A stretch of DNA of 64,000 nt, taken from assembly GCA_903844895.1 (NCBI GenBank), contig CAIMVM010000073.1:43597-107596 (forward strand). Direction: 5' to 3'. Source of the stretch: an uncultured Pseudomonadota bacterium. GTDB lineage: Bacteria; Bdellovibrionota_B; Oligoflexia; Oligoflexales; CAIMVM01. This document shows, in pieces, positions 9,292 through 18,650 of this stretch. The notes under the pieces were generated by a model that did not search any database, was not told where the DNA came from, and saw nothing but the letters and a program-made list of their open reading frames with translations. Position 1 is the stretch's first letter. The number at the start of each line of letters is the position of its first letter. A program made the position numbers and the translations under genes.

Positions 9292-10614
9292 CTAAGTCAA
9301 CTTGGGTTCGCTTTTCAAATGGGGCACTTGTTCTGATGACTCTTGTCCGCTCATCCATCGCTTGAGCATGGGCACTAGGGCTAAAAGCGCAATCGCTGCC
9401 ACTCCAGCTGTTACTGCAAGAATTCCAAAAAAGCTGTCTGGAGCCATCGTGTCATACTGCCCAGCAAAAATACCGCCAGCTAAATTAGCAACAAAACTAG
9501 AAAGAAACCAAGTTCCCATCAACAGTGATGCAAACCTTGCTGGGGAAAGTTTTGTCACCACGGAAAGACCTACTGGTGAAAGACAAAGCTCTCCTAGAGT
9601 ATGAAGAAAATAAACACCAAACAACCACCAAGCTGCCACTGGTCCACTCGTCATATAGGTTTTTGCGGCAACTGCCATAAGTACAAAACCAGCGGCGAGC
9701 AAAGCCAGGCCCCATACAAACTTCATGGGAGAGGACGGCTCACGATCTCTTTGGGATAGTTTGATCCAAATTGATGAAAAGAAGGGAGCTAAAACAAATA
9801 TAAAGAGGGGGTTTAGAGATTGGTACCAACCAGCAGGAAATTCATAACCAAAAATAGTTCGATTGGTTTGAGAATCCGCAAAGAGAGTGAGAGAGCTTCC
9901 AGCCTGCTCAAAGCAGCCCCAAAAAAAGATCGTAAAGAATGCCAATATAAAAATAACAGCAATTTGCTTCTTTTCCGTACCCGTAAGCGCGACATTTCCC
10001 ATTGATGCTAGATTCTTGGCGACTGGCGTAAGCCCCAAATCTCCCAAGTACTTTTTTTGGCCCCAAAGATAAAGAAATAAACCGGCCCCCATACCAATAC
10101 CAGCTGCGGCAAAACCGTAGTGCCATCCGTACTTTTCACCCAGAGTGCTGCACACAAGAGGAGAAAAAAAGGCACCAAGATTGATCCCCATATAAAAAAT
10201 TGTAAAGGCAGCGTCACGGCGAGGATCGTTCTTTTCGTAAAGGCCCCCCACTAGTATCGAAATATTTGGCTTAAAAAAACCATTGCCAAGGATCAACAAT
10301 GCCAATGCAGAATAGAAAAAAGCGAGATTCTCCACTGCCATGGCAAAATGACCTAGCATCATTAAAAGGCCACCGACTAAAATCGACTTGCGCTGACCCC
10401 AATACCTATCAGCAATATAGCCACCGATAAGAGGCGTTAGATACACGAGACCAGTGTAAAGGCCGTATACGGATCCGGCTTTCTCAGTAGAGAATTCCAA
10501 AGCTTTGAGCATATAGAGCATGAGTAGAACGCGCATACCATAGAAGGAAAAACGCTCCCACATCTCTATCCCAAATAACAAATAAAGTCCTTTTGGATGT
10601 CCCTCTTTAACCAC
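9292..10614 (-). CDS. Proton-dependent oligopeptide transporter (POT/PTR2 family)
   Basis: This inner-membrane MFS protein probably imports di- and tripeptides with protons. The N-terminus shows the family signature ExxER (IEMWERFSFYGMRVLL, the first helix), followed by LTPLIGGYIADRYWGQRKS (helix 2-loop) and a FTIFYMGINLGAFFSPL segment matching the PTR2 FYxxINxG motif. The 440-residue length gives about 12 membrane segments, slightly shorter than E. coli DtpA (500). The start is GTG at 10612-10614 with GGGAG six bases upstream. It is monocistronic with its own terminator. Confidence 0.93.
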   Translation of the reverse strand: MVKEGHPKGLYLLFGIEMWERFSFYGMRVLLMLYMLKALEFSTEKAGSVYGLYTGLVYLTPLIGGYIADRYWGQRKSILVGGLLMMLGHFAMAVENLAFFYSALALLILGNGFFKPNISILVGGLYEKNDPRRDAAFTIFYMGINLGAFFSPLVCSTLGEKYGWHYGFAAAGIGMGAGLFLYLWGQKKYLGDLGLTPVAKNLASMGNVALTGTEKKQIAVIFILAFFTIFFWGCFEQAGSSLTLFADSQTNRTIFGYEFPAGWYQSLNPLFIFVLAPFFSSIWIKLSQRDREPSSPMKFVWGLALLAAGFVLMAVAAKTYMTSGPVAAWWLFGVYFLHTLGELCLSPVGLSVVTKLSPARFASLLMGTWFLSSFVANLAGGIFAGQYDTMAPDSFFGILAVTAGVAAIALLALVPMLKRWMSGQESSEQVPHLKSEPKLT

Positions 10615-10632
10615 GTAATACTCCCAGCCTGC

Positions 10633-10656
10633 AAATGTAAATGTAAATGTAAATGT
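10633..10656. repeat. Hexanucleotide repeat AAATGT x4
   Basis: Four perfect tandem copies of AAATGT lie 19-42 nt upstream of the transporter start codon, close to where its promoter or leader would be. Copy-number change by slippage could alter promoter spacing. Confidence 0.85.
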
Positions 10657-10730
10657 GCCCCATTTTTAGAAATGGATCTTAAGAATCCCTTATATATTTG
10701 TTTTTAGAGCTAAGCTAGTGCGTTTCTTTG

Positions 10731-10965
10731 GCAGCCTAGGCGGAGGTGTCGCATCTAGCACCAAGGCTCTAAGGACCAGGTGATGCCAGGAAATGGGCAG
10801 GTTTAGTAAAGATGCCGAAGCCTCCTCCCTGCCTGGGGCCAGAGCTTCTGAGGCTGCGGGATCATGGAGAATTCCTCACTTTACCCTTCCGCAAGAACAT
10901 GGCCGGCAGCTAATAGATGAGAAAAACTGAAGAACGATAGTTGCCTTCGGCCAGCGACACCTAGG
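10731..10965. ncRNA. Possible structured RNA upstream of tesA
   Basis: This non-coding stretch has several nested complementary segments: AGGTGTCGC (10744-10752) with GCGACACCT (10954-10962); GCAGCCT (10731-10737) with AGGCTGC (10851-10857); GCAT/ATGC (10751-10754, 10783-10786) closing CACC/GGTG (10759-10762, 10779-10782); and GGCAGG with CCTGCC further in. Not all can form together. I do not recognise 6S, SRP, RNase P, tmRNA or a known riboswitch. It may be an sRNA or a leader of tesA-ybbA-ybbP; strand is uncertain. Confidence 0.3.
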
Positions 10966-11030
10966 AAATCTAGCGCAGCGGACCTTATAAGAGTATGATC
11001 ATAGCGACTCAAAAAATGAGGGAGCAACTT

Positions 11031-11633
11031 GTGATTAAGATTTATATTTCCATGTTCCTGATGTTTTCCTCTGCTATTGCTTCCGCTCGTCCTGTGGTTG
11101 TCGTCTTAGGTGACAGCCTAGCCGCAGGCTACGGAGTTGATAAAGATGAGTCCTTCCCAAGCCTTTTAGAGAAGAAGTTTAAATCCAACCATGTAGATAT
11201 GAAAGTAATCAATGCCGGCCTTTCTGGTTCCACCAGTGCCAGTGGACCCTCACGAATGAATTGGCAGTTAAAAGCAAAGCCAACTCATTTGCTTTTAGCT
11301 CTTGGAGCCAATGATGGCCTGCGAGGAATCAATCCCGCAGACACCACAGAATCTCTTAGAAAGACTATTAAAATCGCTTTAGAGAATCACATAACTGTAT
11401 TCCTGTTAGGAATGAAAGCGCCTCCTAATTACGGCAAAGAATTTACGCTTAAATTTGAATCGATATATGTAAACTTATCAAAGGAATTTAAGCTGGATCG
11501 ATTTCCTTTCCTCCTGGAGGGAGTCGCTGGAGAAGCTTCGCTCAACCAGGGCGATGGAATTCACCCCAATGCTAAAGGACATCAAGTCATCGCAGATCAT
11601 CTCTATAATTTTCTAAAAGGAAAAATTCATTGA
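11031..11633 (+). CDS. tesA: Periplasmic SGNH/GDSL esterase (TesA-like)
   Basis: The protein matches thioesterase I/arylesterase TesA: block I GDSLAAGYG with the nucleophilic Ser, block II GLSGSTSASG, block III LGANDGLRG and block V GDGIHPNAKGH with the Asp-His pair. I prefer the GTG at 11031, because GGGAG lies six bases upstream and the product then begins with a typical signal peptide ending ASA before RPVVVV; an ATG at 10995 would add twelve residues in front of it. The mature enzyme would be periplasmic and act on thioesters or lysophospholipids. Its stop overlaps the next start (TTGA), and the gene order tesA-ybbA-ybbP is the one known from E. coli. Confidence 0.92.
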   Translation: MIKIYISMFLMFSSAIASARPVVVVLGDSLAAGYGVDKDESFPSLLEKKFKSNHVDMKVINAGLSGSTSASGPSRMNWQLKAKPTHLLLALGANDGLRGINPADTTESLRKTIKIALENHITVFLLGMKAPPNYGKEFTLKFESIYVNLSKEFKLDRFPFLLEGVAGEASLNQGDGIHPNAKGHQVIADHLYNFLKGKIH

Positions 11634-12331
11634 GCATACTAAGCCTGAAAAACATTCACAAATCCTATTCCCAAGGTAGCTCAACACTTAGTATCTTGAA
11701 GGACCTGGAACTTGAGGTCAACCAAGGAGAAATCGTCGCCATCACAGGACAGTCTGGAGCTGGAAAGTCGTCTTTGCTTGCCATTATGTCGGGAATAGAC
11801 CGTCCGGACTCAGGGCAAATCATTGTGGGAACAACCCATTTAAGCTCACTAAATGAAAATGAATTGACCCAATTTAGAGGTAAGAATATAGGAATTGTGT
11901 TTCAGCAATTTCATCTCGTTCCGCATCTGACTGCCCTTGAAAATGTTATGCTCCCCCTTGAAATCGCTGGGGACAAAAGAGCTGAAGAAAAAGCAAGACA
12001 GTCCCTTTTAAACGTAGGCCTTGAGGCAAGATCAAACCACTTCCCTAGTCAACTCAGCGGCGGCGAATGCCAGCGAGTTGCCATTGCAAGAGCCTTCACC
12101 ACGGAACCTGAATTTTTACTCGCTGATGAGCCTTCAGGAAGTTTAGATACCGCAACCGGAAGCCAAGTCATGGACTTACTATTTAATGAAGTAAAAAGAC
12201 GCGGCATGACTTTAGTCATTGTGACTCACTCTGAAGACCTCGCCCTAAAATGTAGCCGACAATTTAAACTAAGCCAAGGAAAGCTCATAGAATCCATTAG
12301 ACCTCCTGAATCGATTAAGGGAAATTTATGA
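11630..12331 (+). CDS. ybbA: ABC transporter ATP-binding protein YbbA (LolD-like)
   Basis: This 233-residue ATPase has Walker A GQSGAGKSS (about residues 38-46), Q-loop VFQQFHLVPHLTALEN, signature LSGGECQRVAIARA and Walker B LLADEPSGSLD. These features fit the MacB/LolD type of ATPase that powers lipoprotein or lipid handling rather than import. It starts at a TTG overlapping the tesA stop and ends overlapping the permease start (ATGA), so translation of the three genes is likely coupled. Confidence 0.92.
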   Translation: MSILSLKNIHKSYSQGSSTLSILKDLELEVNQGEIVAITGQSGAGKSSLLAIMSGIDRPDSGQIIVGTTHLSSLNENELTQFRGKNIGIVFQQFHLVPHLTALENVMLPLEIAGDKRAEEKARQSLLNVGLEARSNHFPSQLSGGECQRVAIARAFTTEPEFLLADEPSGSLDTATGSQVMDLLFNEVKRRGMTLVIVTHSEDLALKCSRQFKLSQGKLIESIRPPESIKGNL

Positions 12332-14865
12332 ACTTTTTTCTGAGGTCCCTTAGAGAGTTACGTGGTCAGAAATCTTTTGTACTTCTATTTTGTATCAACA
12401 TCACTTTCGGGCTTGTGGGTTTAGGCCTAATAAGCACATGGCGTCAAGCGTTTGAAGACACCATTGCTCAACGTTCTAAGACTATGTTAGGTGCAGACAT
12501 CCAAATTTCTACTCGCAGGACCTGGGATCCCAAAGAAATCGCAATCATAGAAAAAGAGACTGCAGCTTTAGGAAGCCCTATAGCAAGATCTGCAACGCTC
12601 TACACTATGGCTTCTAGCGCATCCAAATCTCGTCTGATCGAACTTCGAGCGACAGAAGCTTCCCTGCCCTTTTATGGCCAAATCACAATCAAAGGCGATC
12701 CTTCGCATGTAAAACGCCTTAAAGATCAGGACCATTCCATTTGGATCTATCCTGAAATCGCTACCACCCTTGGACTTAATGTTGGCTCAATTTTAAAGCT
12801 TGGAGAATCAAACTTTACTGTGACAGGCATCACTGAAGACGACCCCGCAGGATCTTGGGCGGGGTCATCAGTTGCGCCCAGAGCGTACATAGACATAAAA
12901 GACTTGCAGGGCACGGAACTTGTTAGAAAAGGATCTACAGTTTGGAGTTCTTACTTAGTCAAAACGGCAACGGAAATAGAAACGAAAGTCATCATTAATA
13001 ATTTAAGCGCGTTATTGAATGATCCTGGAGTTAATATAGTTGATCATCGAGAGTCCGGAGAGCAATCCGCACGCTTGTTTAAATATTTGACGGATTACCT
13101 ATCCCTAGTCTCTATAACGGCACTTATTATGACAGGCGTGGCTGCCTCTTGGCTTTATCGCCACTATTTTAGAAGACGCCGAAAAACTACAGCGATCTAT
13201 ATTTGCTTAGGAGCCACCCGCTACGAAGCTTTTGGAGTGGGAGTCATTCAGGTCCTCTTTTTAGGAATCCTATCTTCTTTAGCAGCTGCTACTATAAGCC
13301 TTTCCCTGTCTGGAGTTCTTGTTAAGTTAGTGCATGAATTTGTCCCTTGGGCACTAACACCAGCTTTTAGCTTCGGCGTAGTTGCTAAATTAGTTTTCAT
13401 TTCTGTGAGTACTTGTTTGGTAGTTTGCCTGCCATGGCTACTTGAAACAAAAGATATTTCACCCTCGCTCCTATTGAACGAATCGGTGGCCCAAGGCTCC
13501 CAAAAAAGCAAGTATCGATTTCTATCTCTAGGAATTCAAGTCCTCTTTTTTGCTGGACTAGCTATTTTAGAAGCCAAATCCTATTTATCTGGAATGGTCT
13601 TTTCCGGTACTCTGATTTTGGCAACCCTGATTATTTTGTTGTCTTCGAGGCTGGTGCACAAAGTTCTGAAAGGCTTCGCTGCGGGACTATCAGCCCCCCT
13701 TAAGCACGGACTTTTAAGAAGTGTCCGCTGTGTAGAGGAATCTACCCCAGCCATCGTCTCCCTTGGCTTGGCTACAATCCTTACGGTTCTCCTTCCCACT
13801 CTGAGAGATATTTTAAGGACAGAACTCAATGTGTCGTCAGATCGGGGCGTTCCTTCCATGTTTGTTTTCGACATTCAAGACGAACAAAAGGCACCTCTCG
13901 AGGCCTTGTTGACAGAGCTAAAAGCCCACGTTCAAATGATCAGCCCGATGATACGAGGGCGGCTTTTGACTCAAAATGGTAGCTCCGTTGTCCGAGAAGA
14001 AATGAACCCAAAGGACAGTCGCGATGCGGAGCGGTCAAAGTTAATGCGAAACAGAGGTTATAACCTTTCTTATCGCACTAGCCTTGACCCTTCTGAAAAA
14101 ATCACCTCCGGGACTTTTAAGGGAACACCATTCTCCCCCGAGCAACATGAATTGCCTGAAATTTCCGTTGAAAAAAACTTTGCCGACCGAACTAAAATAG
14201 AAATGAATGACATATTAAACTTTGAGATAGAAGGGGTAGAAATTCAGGGCAAGGTTACATCTTTAAGGTCCGTTAAATGGGCCAGCTTTCAGCCTAATTT
14301 TTTCATTCTTTTTCAGCCGGGAGTCCTTGATGATGCGCCCAAGACCTGGGTGGCTTCAATTGGCGCTACGAGCCCTGATCTAAAAGTTGAAATACAAAAC
14401 AAAATTGTACAAAACTTCCCAAATGTATCTGCCATTGATGTCGAGCGAGTTTTAAGTCGACTTATGGAGCTCATGGAAAAATCCTCGATTGCCCTTGGAG
14501 CTTTGGCTCTTCTTTGCGTCATAAGTGGCTTCCTAGTTCTGATAAGTATAACCAGACAGATGCTACACGAGCGCGAAAAAGACTTACTCCTCTACAAGGT
14601 AGTAGGAGCCGATCGATCTTTTCTAGTTAAACTTCTGCTAAGTGAGATTTCTATAATCGCTGCAGTTTCGAGTTTTACAGGACTGTTTCTAGGCCTAGCC
14701 ATCGCACAGTCCCTTTCGGTCATCGTTTTTCAGTCAAAAACAATAGTCAGTCCAGGAACTGTTGTATGGATTCCATTTTTGTTTACTTTTTTTGCTGTCG
14801 TATTGAGCTATAGTTCCATTCGCCGTATCACGTCTCGACCCACAAGTTTTGGTCTTCTATCCTAG
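12328..14865 (+). CDS. ybbP: ABC transporter permease YbbP (FtsX/MacB type)
   Basis: The 845-residue membrane protein has the FtsX-permease layout: a first helix near residues 15-37, a large periplasmic domain, a bundle of helices at about 255-450, a second periplasmic domain and three helices in the last 150 residues. It is the partner of the preceding ATPase. E. coli YbbAP is linked to TesA and may remove hydrophobic compounds from the inner membrane; the specific substrate here is inferred, not seen. Confidence 0.9.
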   Translation: MNFFLRSLRELRGQKSFVLLFCINITFGLVGLGLISTWRQAFEDTIAQRSKTMLGADIQISTRRTWDPKEIAIIEKETAALGSPIARSATLYTMASSASKSRLIELRATEASLPFYGQITIKGDPSHVKRLKDQDHSIWIYPEIATTLGLNVGSILKLGESNFTVTGITEDDPAGSWAGSSVAPRAYIDIKDLQGTELVRKGSTVWSSYLVKTATEIETKVIINNLSALLNDPGVNIVDHRESGEQSARLFKYLTDYLSLVSITALIMTGVAASWLYRHYFRRRRKTTAIYICLGATRYEAFGVGVIQVLFLGILSSLAAATISLSLSGVLVKLVHEFVPWALTPAFSFGVVAKLVFISVSTCLVVCLPWLLETKDISPSLLLNESVAQGSQKSKYRFLSLGIQVLFFAGLAILEAKSYLSGMVFSGTLILATLIILLSSRLVHKVLKGFAAGLSAPLKHGLLRSVRCVEESTPAIVSLGLATILTVLLPTLRDILRTELNVSSDRGVPSMFVFDIQDEQKAPLEALLTELKAHVQMISPMIRGRLLTQNGSSVVREEMNPKDSRDAERSKLMRNRGYNLSYRTSLDPSEKITSGTFKGTPFSPEQHELPEISVEKNFADRTKIEMNDILNFEIEGVEIQGKVTSLRSVKWASFQPNFFILFQPGVLDDAPKTWVASIGATSPDLKVEIQNKIVQNFPNVSAIDVERVLSRLMELMEKSSIALGALALLCVISGFLVLISITRQMLHEREKDLLLYKVVGADRSFLVKLLLSEISIIAAVSSFTGLFLGLAIAQSLSVIVFQSKTIVSPGTVVWIPFLFTFFAVVLSYSSIRRITSRPTSFGLLS

Positions 14866-14936
14866 CATTCACGTCGCATGTGAAAAAGTACTGAAGCAGC
14901 TAGGCAATAGTTACAAAAGCATACTAACCCCAAAAA

Positions 14937-14972
14937 TTCTGCCGCATAAACCTCAAGGGTTTTGCGGCAGAA
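14937..14972. terminator. Strong hairpin, probably a two-way terminator
   Basis: A ten-base stem (14937-14946 with 14963-14972, TTCTGCCGCA with TGCGGCAGAA) continues as AAACC/GGTTT after one bulged T, with a 5-nt loop. On the minus strand TTTTTG follows directly. It sits between the convergent ybbP and lipoprotein genes and can serve both. Confidence 0.8.
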
Positions 14973-15053
14973 GACAAAATACTTTTTACCTAAGATGCAT
15001 CGTTGCAAATTTTTTCTCAAATGTAAATAAAGATGCCTAATTCCTAATTGAAG

Positions 15054-15782
15054 TTAAGGCATCTCAGACCCATCGGGTAGCACCTTTACCAACTTTATAA
15101 AGACACTTCCTGCACCCGCTCCCATTTTATGGTCGTAGGTAGCGCCATTATTTGCGAGCGCGCGAACTACCATCATAATCTGACACGTACCCGCTGCGAT
15201 TTCTCTTCCATGATTTACCGGACCATTGGCAGAGGAGTGAAGATGTATACCTACGGTAGTATCGTTACAAAATTTGATGCCCGCATAGAGGCTGTTAACT
15301 CCAGTAAAAGCAGCATCTCCAACGAGAGTATCCTTCACACCTGCCACCTGCTGATTGGTGGGCAAAGTAGGCGGCACAATGAGCGTTCCTGCTGCAGTAA
15401 CCGGAACTTTTACAACTATAGGATTTGCTGCTGAAGTCCCCCAGCTTATGGGATTTGTAACATTGAACTGTGTGATAACTTTACCAGAAGCTAGCGTTGC
15501 AGCATTATCTGCTTTAGTTTTATCTACCGACACCGGTTCTTTAGCCATTTCAGGCGTAGAAGGGGGAGCTTTCTTTGCATTTGGATCTATGGGAACTTCT
15601 TGTTTTGGATGAGTGGGATCCACAGAAACGGCATCACTATCTTTTTTTGTCAGTACTTTATCGGAAGTTGTACCAGACGTCTTTGATAAAATCTGGTTGG
15701 AATCCGCCTGAGAACAACTCGCCAAATAGATCCAAGTCACCCCATAGCTTAGACCTCTTAAAACCCTAGACTTTGTGCCCAT
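15054..15782 (-). CDS. Lipoprotein of unknown function
   Basis: A signal peptide ending in YLASC gives a clear lipobox. I choose the ATG at 15780-15782 because GGAG lies six bases upstream; another ATG two codons earlier touches the ribosome binding site. After the lipid-anchored Cys there is a low-complexity, Lys/Pro/Asp-rich linker of about 70 residues, then a domain of ~130 residues with SWGTSAANPIVVKVPVTAAG and two or three cysteines. I do not recognise the domain. It probably sits on the envelope. It converges on ybbP and has no operon partner. Confidence 0.75.
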   Translation of the reverse strand: MGTKSRVLRGLSYGVTWIYLASCSQADSNQILSKTSGTTSDKVLTKKDSDAVSVDPTHPKQEVPIDPNAKKAPPSTPEMAKEPVSVDKTKADNAATLASGKVITQFNVTNPISWGTSAANPIVVKVPVTAAGTLIVPPTLPTNQQVAGVKDTLVGDAAFTGVNSLYAGIKFCNDTTVGIHLHSSANGPVNHGREIAAGTCQIMMVVRALANNGATYDHKMGAGAGSVFIKLVKVLPDGSEMP

Positions 15783-16365
15783 AATCATCTCCTCTAGTGA
15801 TCAAGAAGCTATATCGTAAAAATGTAACTTTTATATAGATCTCACTTAATCTCCCGAAATAATCAATACTTTCGGTGTCTTAGGCGAGCCTCGAAGGGCT
15901 CTATTCTTTACTCTACTTATTTTAAAATACTCGTTTTAAAATACTCGTTTTAGAATACTCGTTTTAAAATAGCCGTTTTAAAAGATGCATTGCCTTGCGC
16001 GCTAGAAGCACGGAGAATTGCACCTTGAAGCTTTGATGTTAAACAGAAATCGAACCATATTCTTTGTAAACCATCAACAAAATCAGGATACTACTGGCCT
16101 GTTGTGGCAAATCTTCCCTAGATAAACGTCAGCGGAGAGGAATGGCATTACTAAAAAGTCCCCCTTGGAGGGCTGAAAACTGAGAATTTCATGGCGTTTT
16201 GTGGGCTAAGGGCAGGCTTACGGCCAGTCCGCACTAGGAAACCACGAATCGAGGAATTTCTAGAGAAAAACCGTTACTTGAAGGAAGTCCCTCCCTTTTT
16301 CGCCTGAAATCTTTCGTTGCAATTTTAGGTTTTCTGACTATATCTTCATCCGATATCCTGCGAGG
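15783..16365. other. Non-coding spacer with 14-nt tandem repeats
   Basis: Apart from the repeat block at 15920-15975 I see no gene in these 583 bases. Promoters for the divergent lipoprotein gene and for cmoA should be here, but I cannot fix them. Confidence 0.6.
15920..15975. repeat. 14-nt tandem repeat, four units
   Basis: Units TTTTAAAATACTCG, identical, TTTTAGAATACTCG and TTTTAAAATAGCCG follow one another exactly, with a decayed fifth unit after them. The unit has the same length as several other repeat blocks in the window. Confidence 0.9.
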
Positions 16366-17130
16366 GTGTATACTTTGGAAACCGACCACTTCATTCTTAA
16401 TTTAAAGAGCGACAAAGACTGCTTGTTTGACTCTGCAGATTGGCCAAAGCCCTTCGAATTCAGCGAAGCCGTGGTTAAGGTGTTTGACGATATGGTATCG
16501 CGATCGGTACCTCTATATCGGGACGTTAATGAAAGTGTTCTTTTTTGGACACATTCTTACTACCAAAAAGACAGTGCTATTGTAGATCTCGGATGTTCTA
16601 CGGGTACAACACTGGAAGTGATAGGACGACATTTTAAAAGCCCAATAATAATGCTTGGAGTGGACACTTCCCAGCCTATGCTTGATGTTGCTAAAGATAA
16701 ACTTGCAGGCCTGTCGAAACGTCACCAAATTGATTTTTTACAATGCTCTTTGGAGGACGTTGAGCTGCCCAAAGCCAGCGTCATCATTTTGAATTATACG
16801 CTTCAGTTTATTCCTGTAAGAAAAAGATTGCCCATACTTCAAAAGATATTCACAGCACTAAAGCCAGATGGGATTGTCTACATATCGGAAAAGATCCGCT
16901 ATGATAATTTAGGATTTCAAGAAACTACCAATCGCATTTATGAAAACTTCAAACACAGAGCTGGCTACTCGCAAAGCGAGATTGAGCGTAAGAAAGAAGC
17001 TCTAGATCAAGTACTCGTCCCCATGACCATCGAACAACTTTCCGCCATGATAAAAACTGCCGGTTTTTCTGTTCAAGAGACGGTTTTAAAATGGAATAAC
17101 TTTGTATCGATAGTAGCTCAAAAATCATGA
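16366..17130 (+). CDS. cmoA: Carboxy-SAM synthase CmoA
   Basis: CmoA turns S-adenosylmethionine and prephenate into carboxy-SAM, used for the 5-oxyacetyl modification of wobble uridine in tRNA. The sequence shows the class I methyltransferase fold with motif I VDLGCSTGTTL (about residues 71-81), an acidic motif after VDTS, and a FILNYTLQFIP motif IV. The 254-residue length fits (E. coli 247). The start is GTG at 16366 or TTG at 16375; GAGGG just upstream is too close to the GTG and better placed for the TTG. It overlaps cmoB by four bases. Confidence 0.94.
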   Translation: MYTLETDHFILNLKSDKDCLFDSADWPKPFEFSEAVVKVFDDMVSRSVPLYRDVNESVLFWTHSYYQKDSAIVDLGCSTGTTLEVIGRHFKSPIIMLGVDTSQPMLDVAKDKLAGLSKRHQIDFLQCSLEDVELPKASVIILNYTLQFIPVRKRLPILQKIFTALKPDGIVYISEKIRYDNLGFQETTNRIYENFKHRAGYSQSEIERKKEALDQVLVPMTIEQLSAMIKTAGFSVQETVLKWNNFVSIVAQKS

Positions 17131-18080
17131 AAGACTACCTAGATCTACTTTCCAACAAAGAATCGCGAGAACAAATTGAAAACTTGCGGAAGGATAGATC
17201 TGTTTGGCGAAACGATCCTAAGCTTGATTTGTATCGCAAAGCCGTCGCTATGGCTCCTGCTATCGAAGTAGCAACCAAAACTTACAACACATCTGCAGTA
17301 TCCTTTGAGTCCCCATCCACCTTGGACGCCCCCACGCGCATTGAACTTTTAAAGTCTCTTGAAGCTTTTATTCCATGGAAAAAGGGTCCCTTCTCATTTT
17401 TTGGAATAGAAATAGATTCTGAGTGGCAGTCCCACTTAAAATGGGAGCGTATACTTCCCCACATAAAGAGTCTTGAAGGTAAGCGTATTGCCGATATTGG
17501 CTGTCACAATGGCTACTTCATGTACCGCATGCTTCATGAAAATCCTGCCTTGGTAGTAGGATTCGAACCGGTTGCTAAACATCTCCTAGCTTTTGAACTC
17601 CTTCAAACCTACGCAAAAGAGGATAGACTCTTCTTTGAACTTTTAGGTGCCGAACATATGCATCTCTATGAAAAATTCTTTGATAGAGTGTTTTGTTTGG
17701 GCATCTTGTATCACCATACGGATCCTATAGAACTTTTGAGAAAGATTCATACTTCCCTCAATACGGGAGGGCAGGTCATTATTGATTGCCAGGGGATAGA
17801 CGGTGAAGATCCCGTCGCATTGATGCCGCAGTCTCGATACGCAAATGCAAAAGGCATATGGTGGTTACCGACAAAAAGCTGCCTCGTCCATTGGCTTTCT
17901 CGGGCAAAATTTAGAGACATAAATGTTTTCTATGCGGAAAAACTTAATCCTGTAGAACAACGAACTACCAAATGGGCTCCCATCGATAGCTTAAGTTCTT
18001 TTTTAGATCCTTTAGATTCTAATTTCACCAAAGAAGGCTACCCCGCCCCCTGGAGATTTTACGTAACGGCGACAAAATGA
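17127..18080 (+). CDS. cmoB: tRNA U34 carboxymethyltransferase CmoB
   Basis: CmoB transfers the carboxymethyl group of carboxy-SAM to 5-hydroxyuridine at position 34 of tRNA. The 317-residue protein has the family's N-terminal helical part, then the methyltransferase domain with IADIGCHNGYFMYRM (motif I, about residues 118-132), VVGFEPVAKHLLAFELLQ and FCLGILYHHTDPIELL. E. coli CmoB is 323 residues. ATGA overlap with cmoA indicates coupled translation, and the two enzymes act in sequence. Confidence 0.95.
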   Translation: MKDYLDLLSNKESREQIENLRKDRSVWRNDPKLDLYRKAVAMAPAIEVATKTYNTSAVSFESPSTLDAPTRIELLKSLEAFIPWKKGPFSFFGIEIDSEWQSHLKWERILPHIKSLEGKRIADIGCHNGYFMYRMLHENPALVVGFEPVAKHLLAFELLQTYAKEDRLFFELLGAEHMHLYEKFFDRVFCLGILYHHTDPIELLRKIHTSLNTGGQVIIDCQGIDGEDPVALMPQSRYANAKGIWWLPTKSCLVHWLSRAKFRDINVFYAEKLNPVEQRTTKWAPIDSLSSFLDPLDSNFTKEGYPAPWRFYVTATK

Positions 18081-18253
18081 CACTTTCCCATAGAGATATC
18101 TGCGGCTCTGTGAATCTCAACCTCTAGTGCTAAAATTGAAGGATACTTTAAGAGTTATCGTGACTTTCCCATTGAGATGCCATTTAACGACGAAACACAA
18201 AAACAGGTGAAATATGATTTCACTCCCTTTTTCAAATCTTCATTTTTAAGTCC

Positions 18254-18309
18254 GCAAAGATTGAGACGCAAAGATTGAGACGCAAAGATTGAGACGCGAA
18301 GATTGAGAC
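18254..18309. repeat. 14-nt tandem repeat, four units
   Basis: Three perfect units of GCAAAGATTGAGAC are followed by GCGAAGATTGAGAC. The block is unrelated in sequence to the other repeats but has the same period. Confidence 0.9.
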
Positions 18310-18430
18310 GCGAGCAACAACATCCAGGTAAACATATTCCACTAGGAGATAGACACGCTTACAGGAGGCAGCTCATAAAATGTCAGCATTTGGCGGTGCT
18401 AAAAATAAGTGTCTTTGCGAATCGCGCCAG

Positions 18431-18482
18431 CTCCAAACTGTTGCTCCAAACTGTTGCTCCAAACTGTTGCTCCAAACTGTTG
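18431..18482. repeat. 13-nt tandem repeat, four units
   Basis: Four perfect units of CTCCAAACTGTTG run from 18431, with a partial fifth (CTCCAAAC). Confidence 0.9.
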
Positions 18483-18650
18483 CTCCAAACCGGAGCTCCC
18501 ATCGGTTTCTCGATGCGACAACAAGCCGCAACACCTAGGCGCGGTAGTAACTAATCATTATTAATGGTTTAATTTTATTTTTTTTGGACTCAATTAAAAA
18601 TACACCTTGCCGATAAGTCTCCTTGTATCCCTGAAGCGTCGAGGTGGATT

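Larger units (their letters stand above)
18081..18650. other. Non-coding spacer with two tandem-repeat blocks
   Basis: No convincing gene is present in these 570 bases; one open frame of 83 codons (18303-18554) is largely made of repeat and is not supported. Two repeat blocks are described separately. Confidence 0.6.

Noticed and set aside
10731..10965. Known RNA (RNase P, SRP, 6S, tmRNA or c-di-GMP riboswitch)
   Set aside because: None of the family-defining conserved sequences could be matched, so it is listed only as an unnamed candidate.
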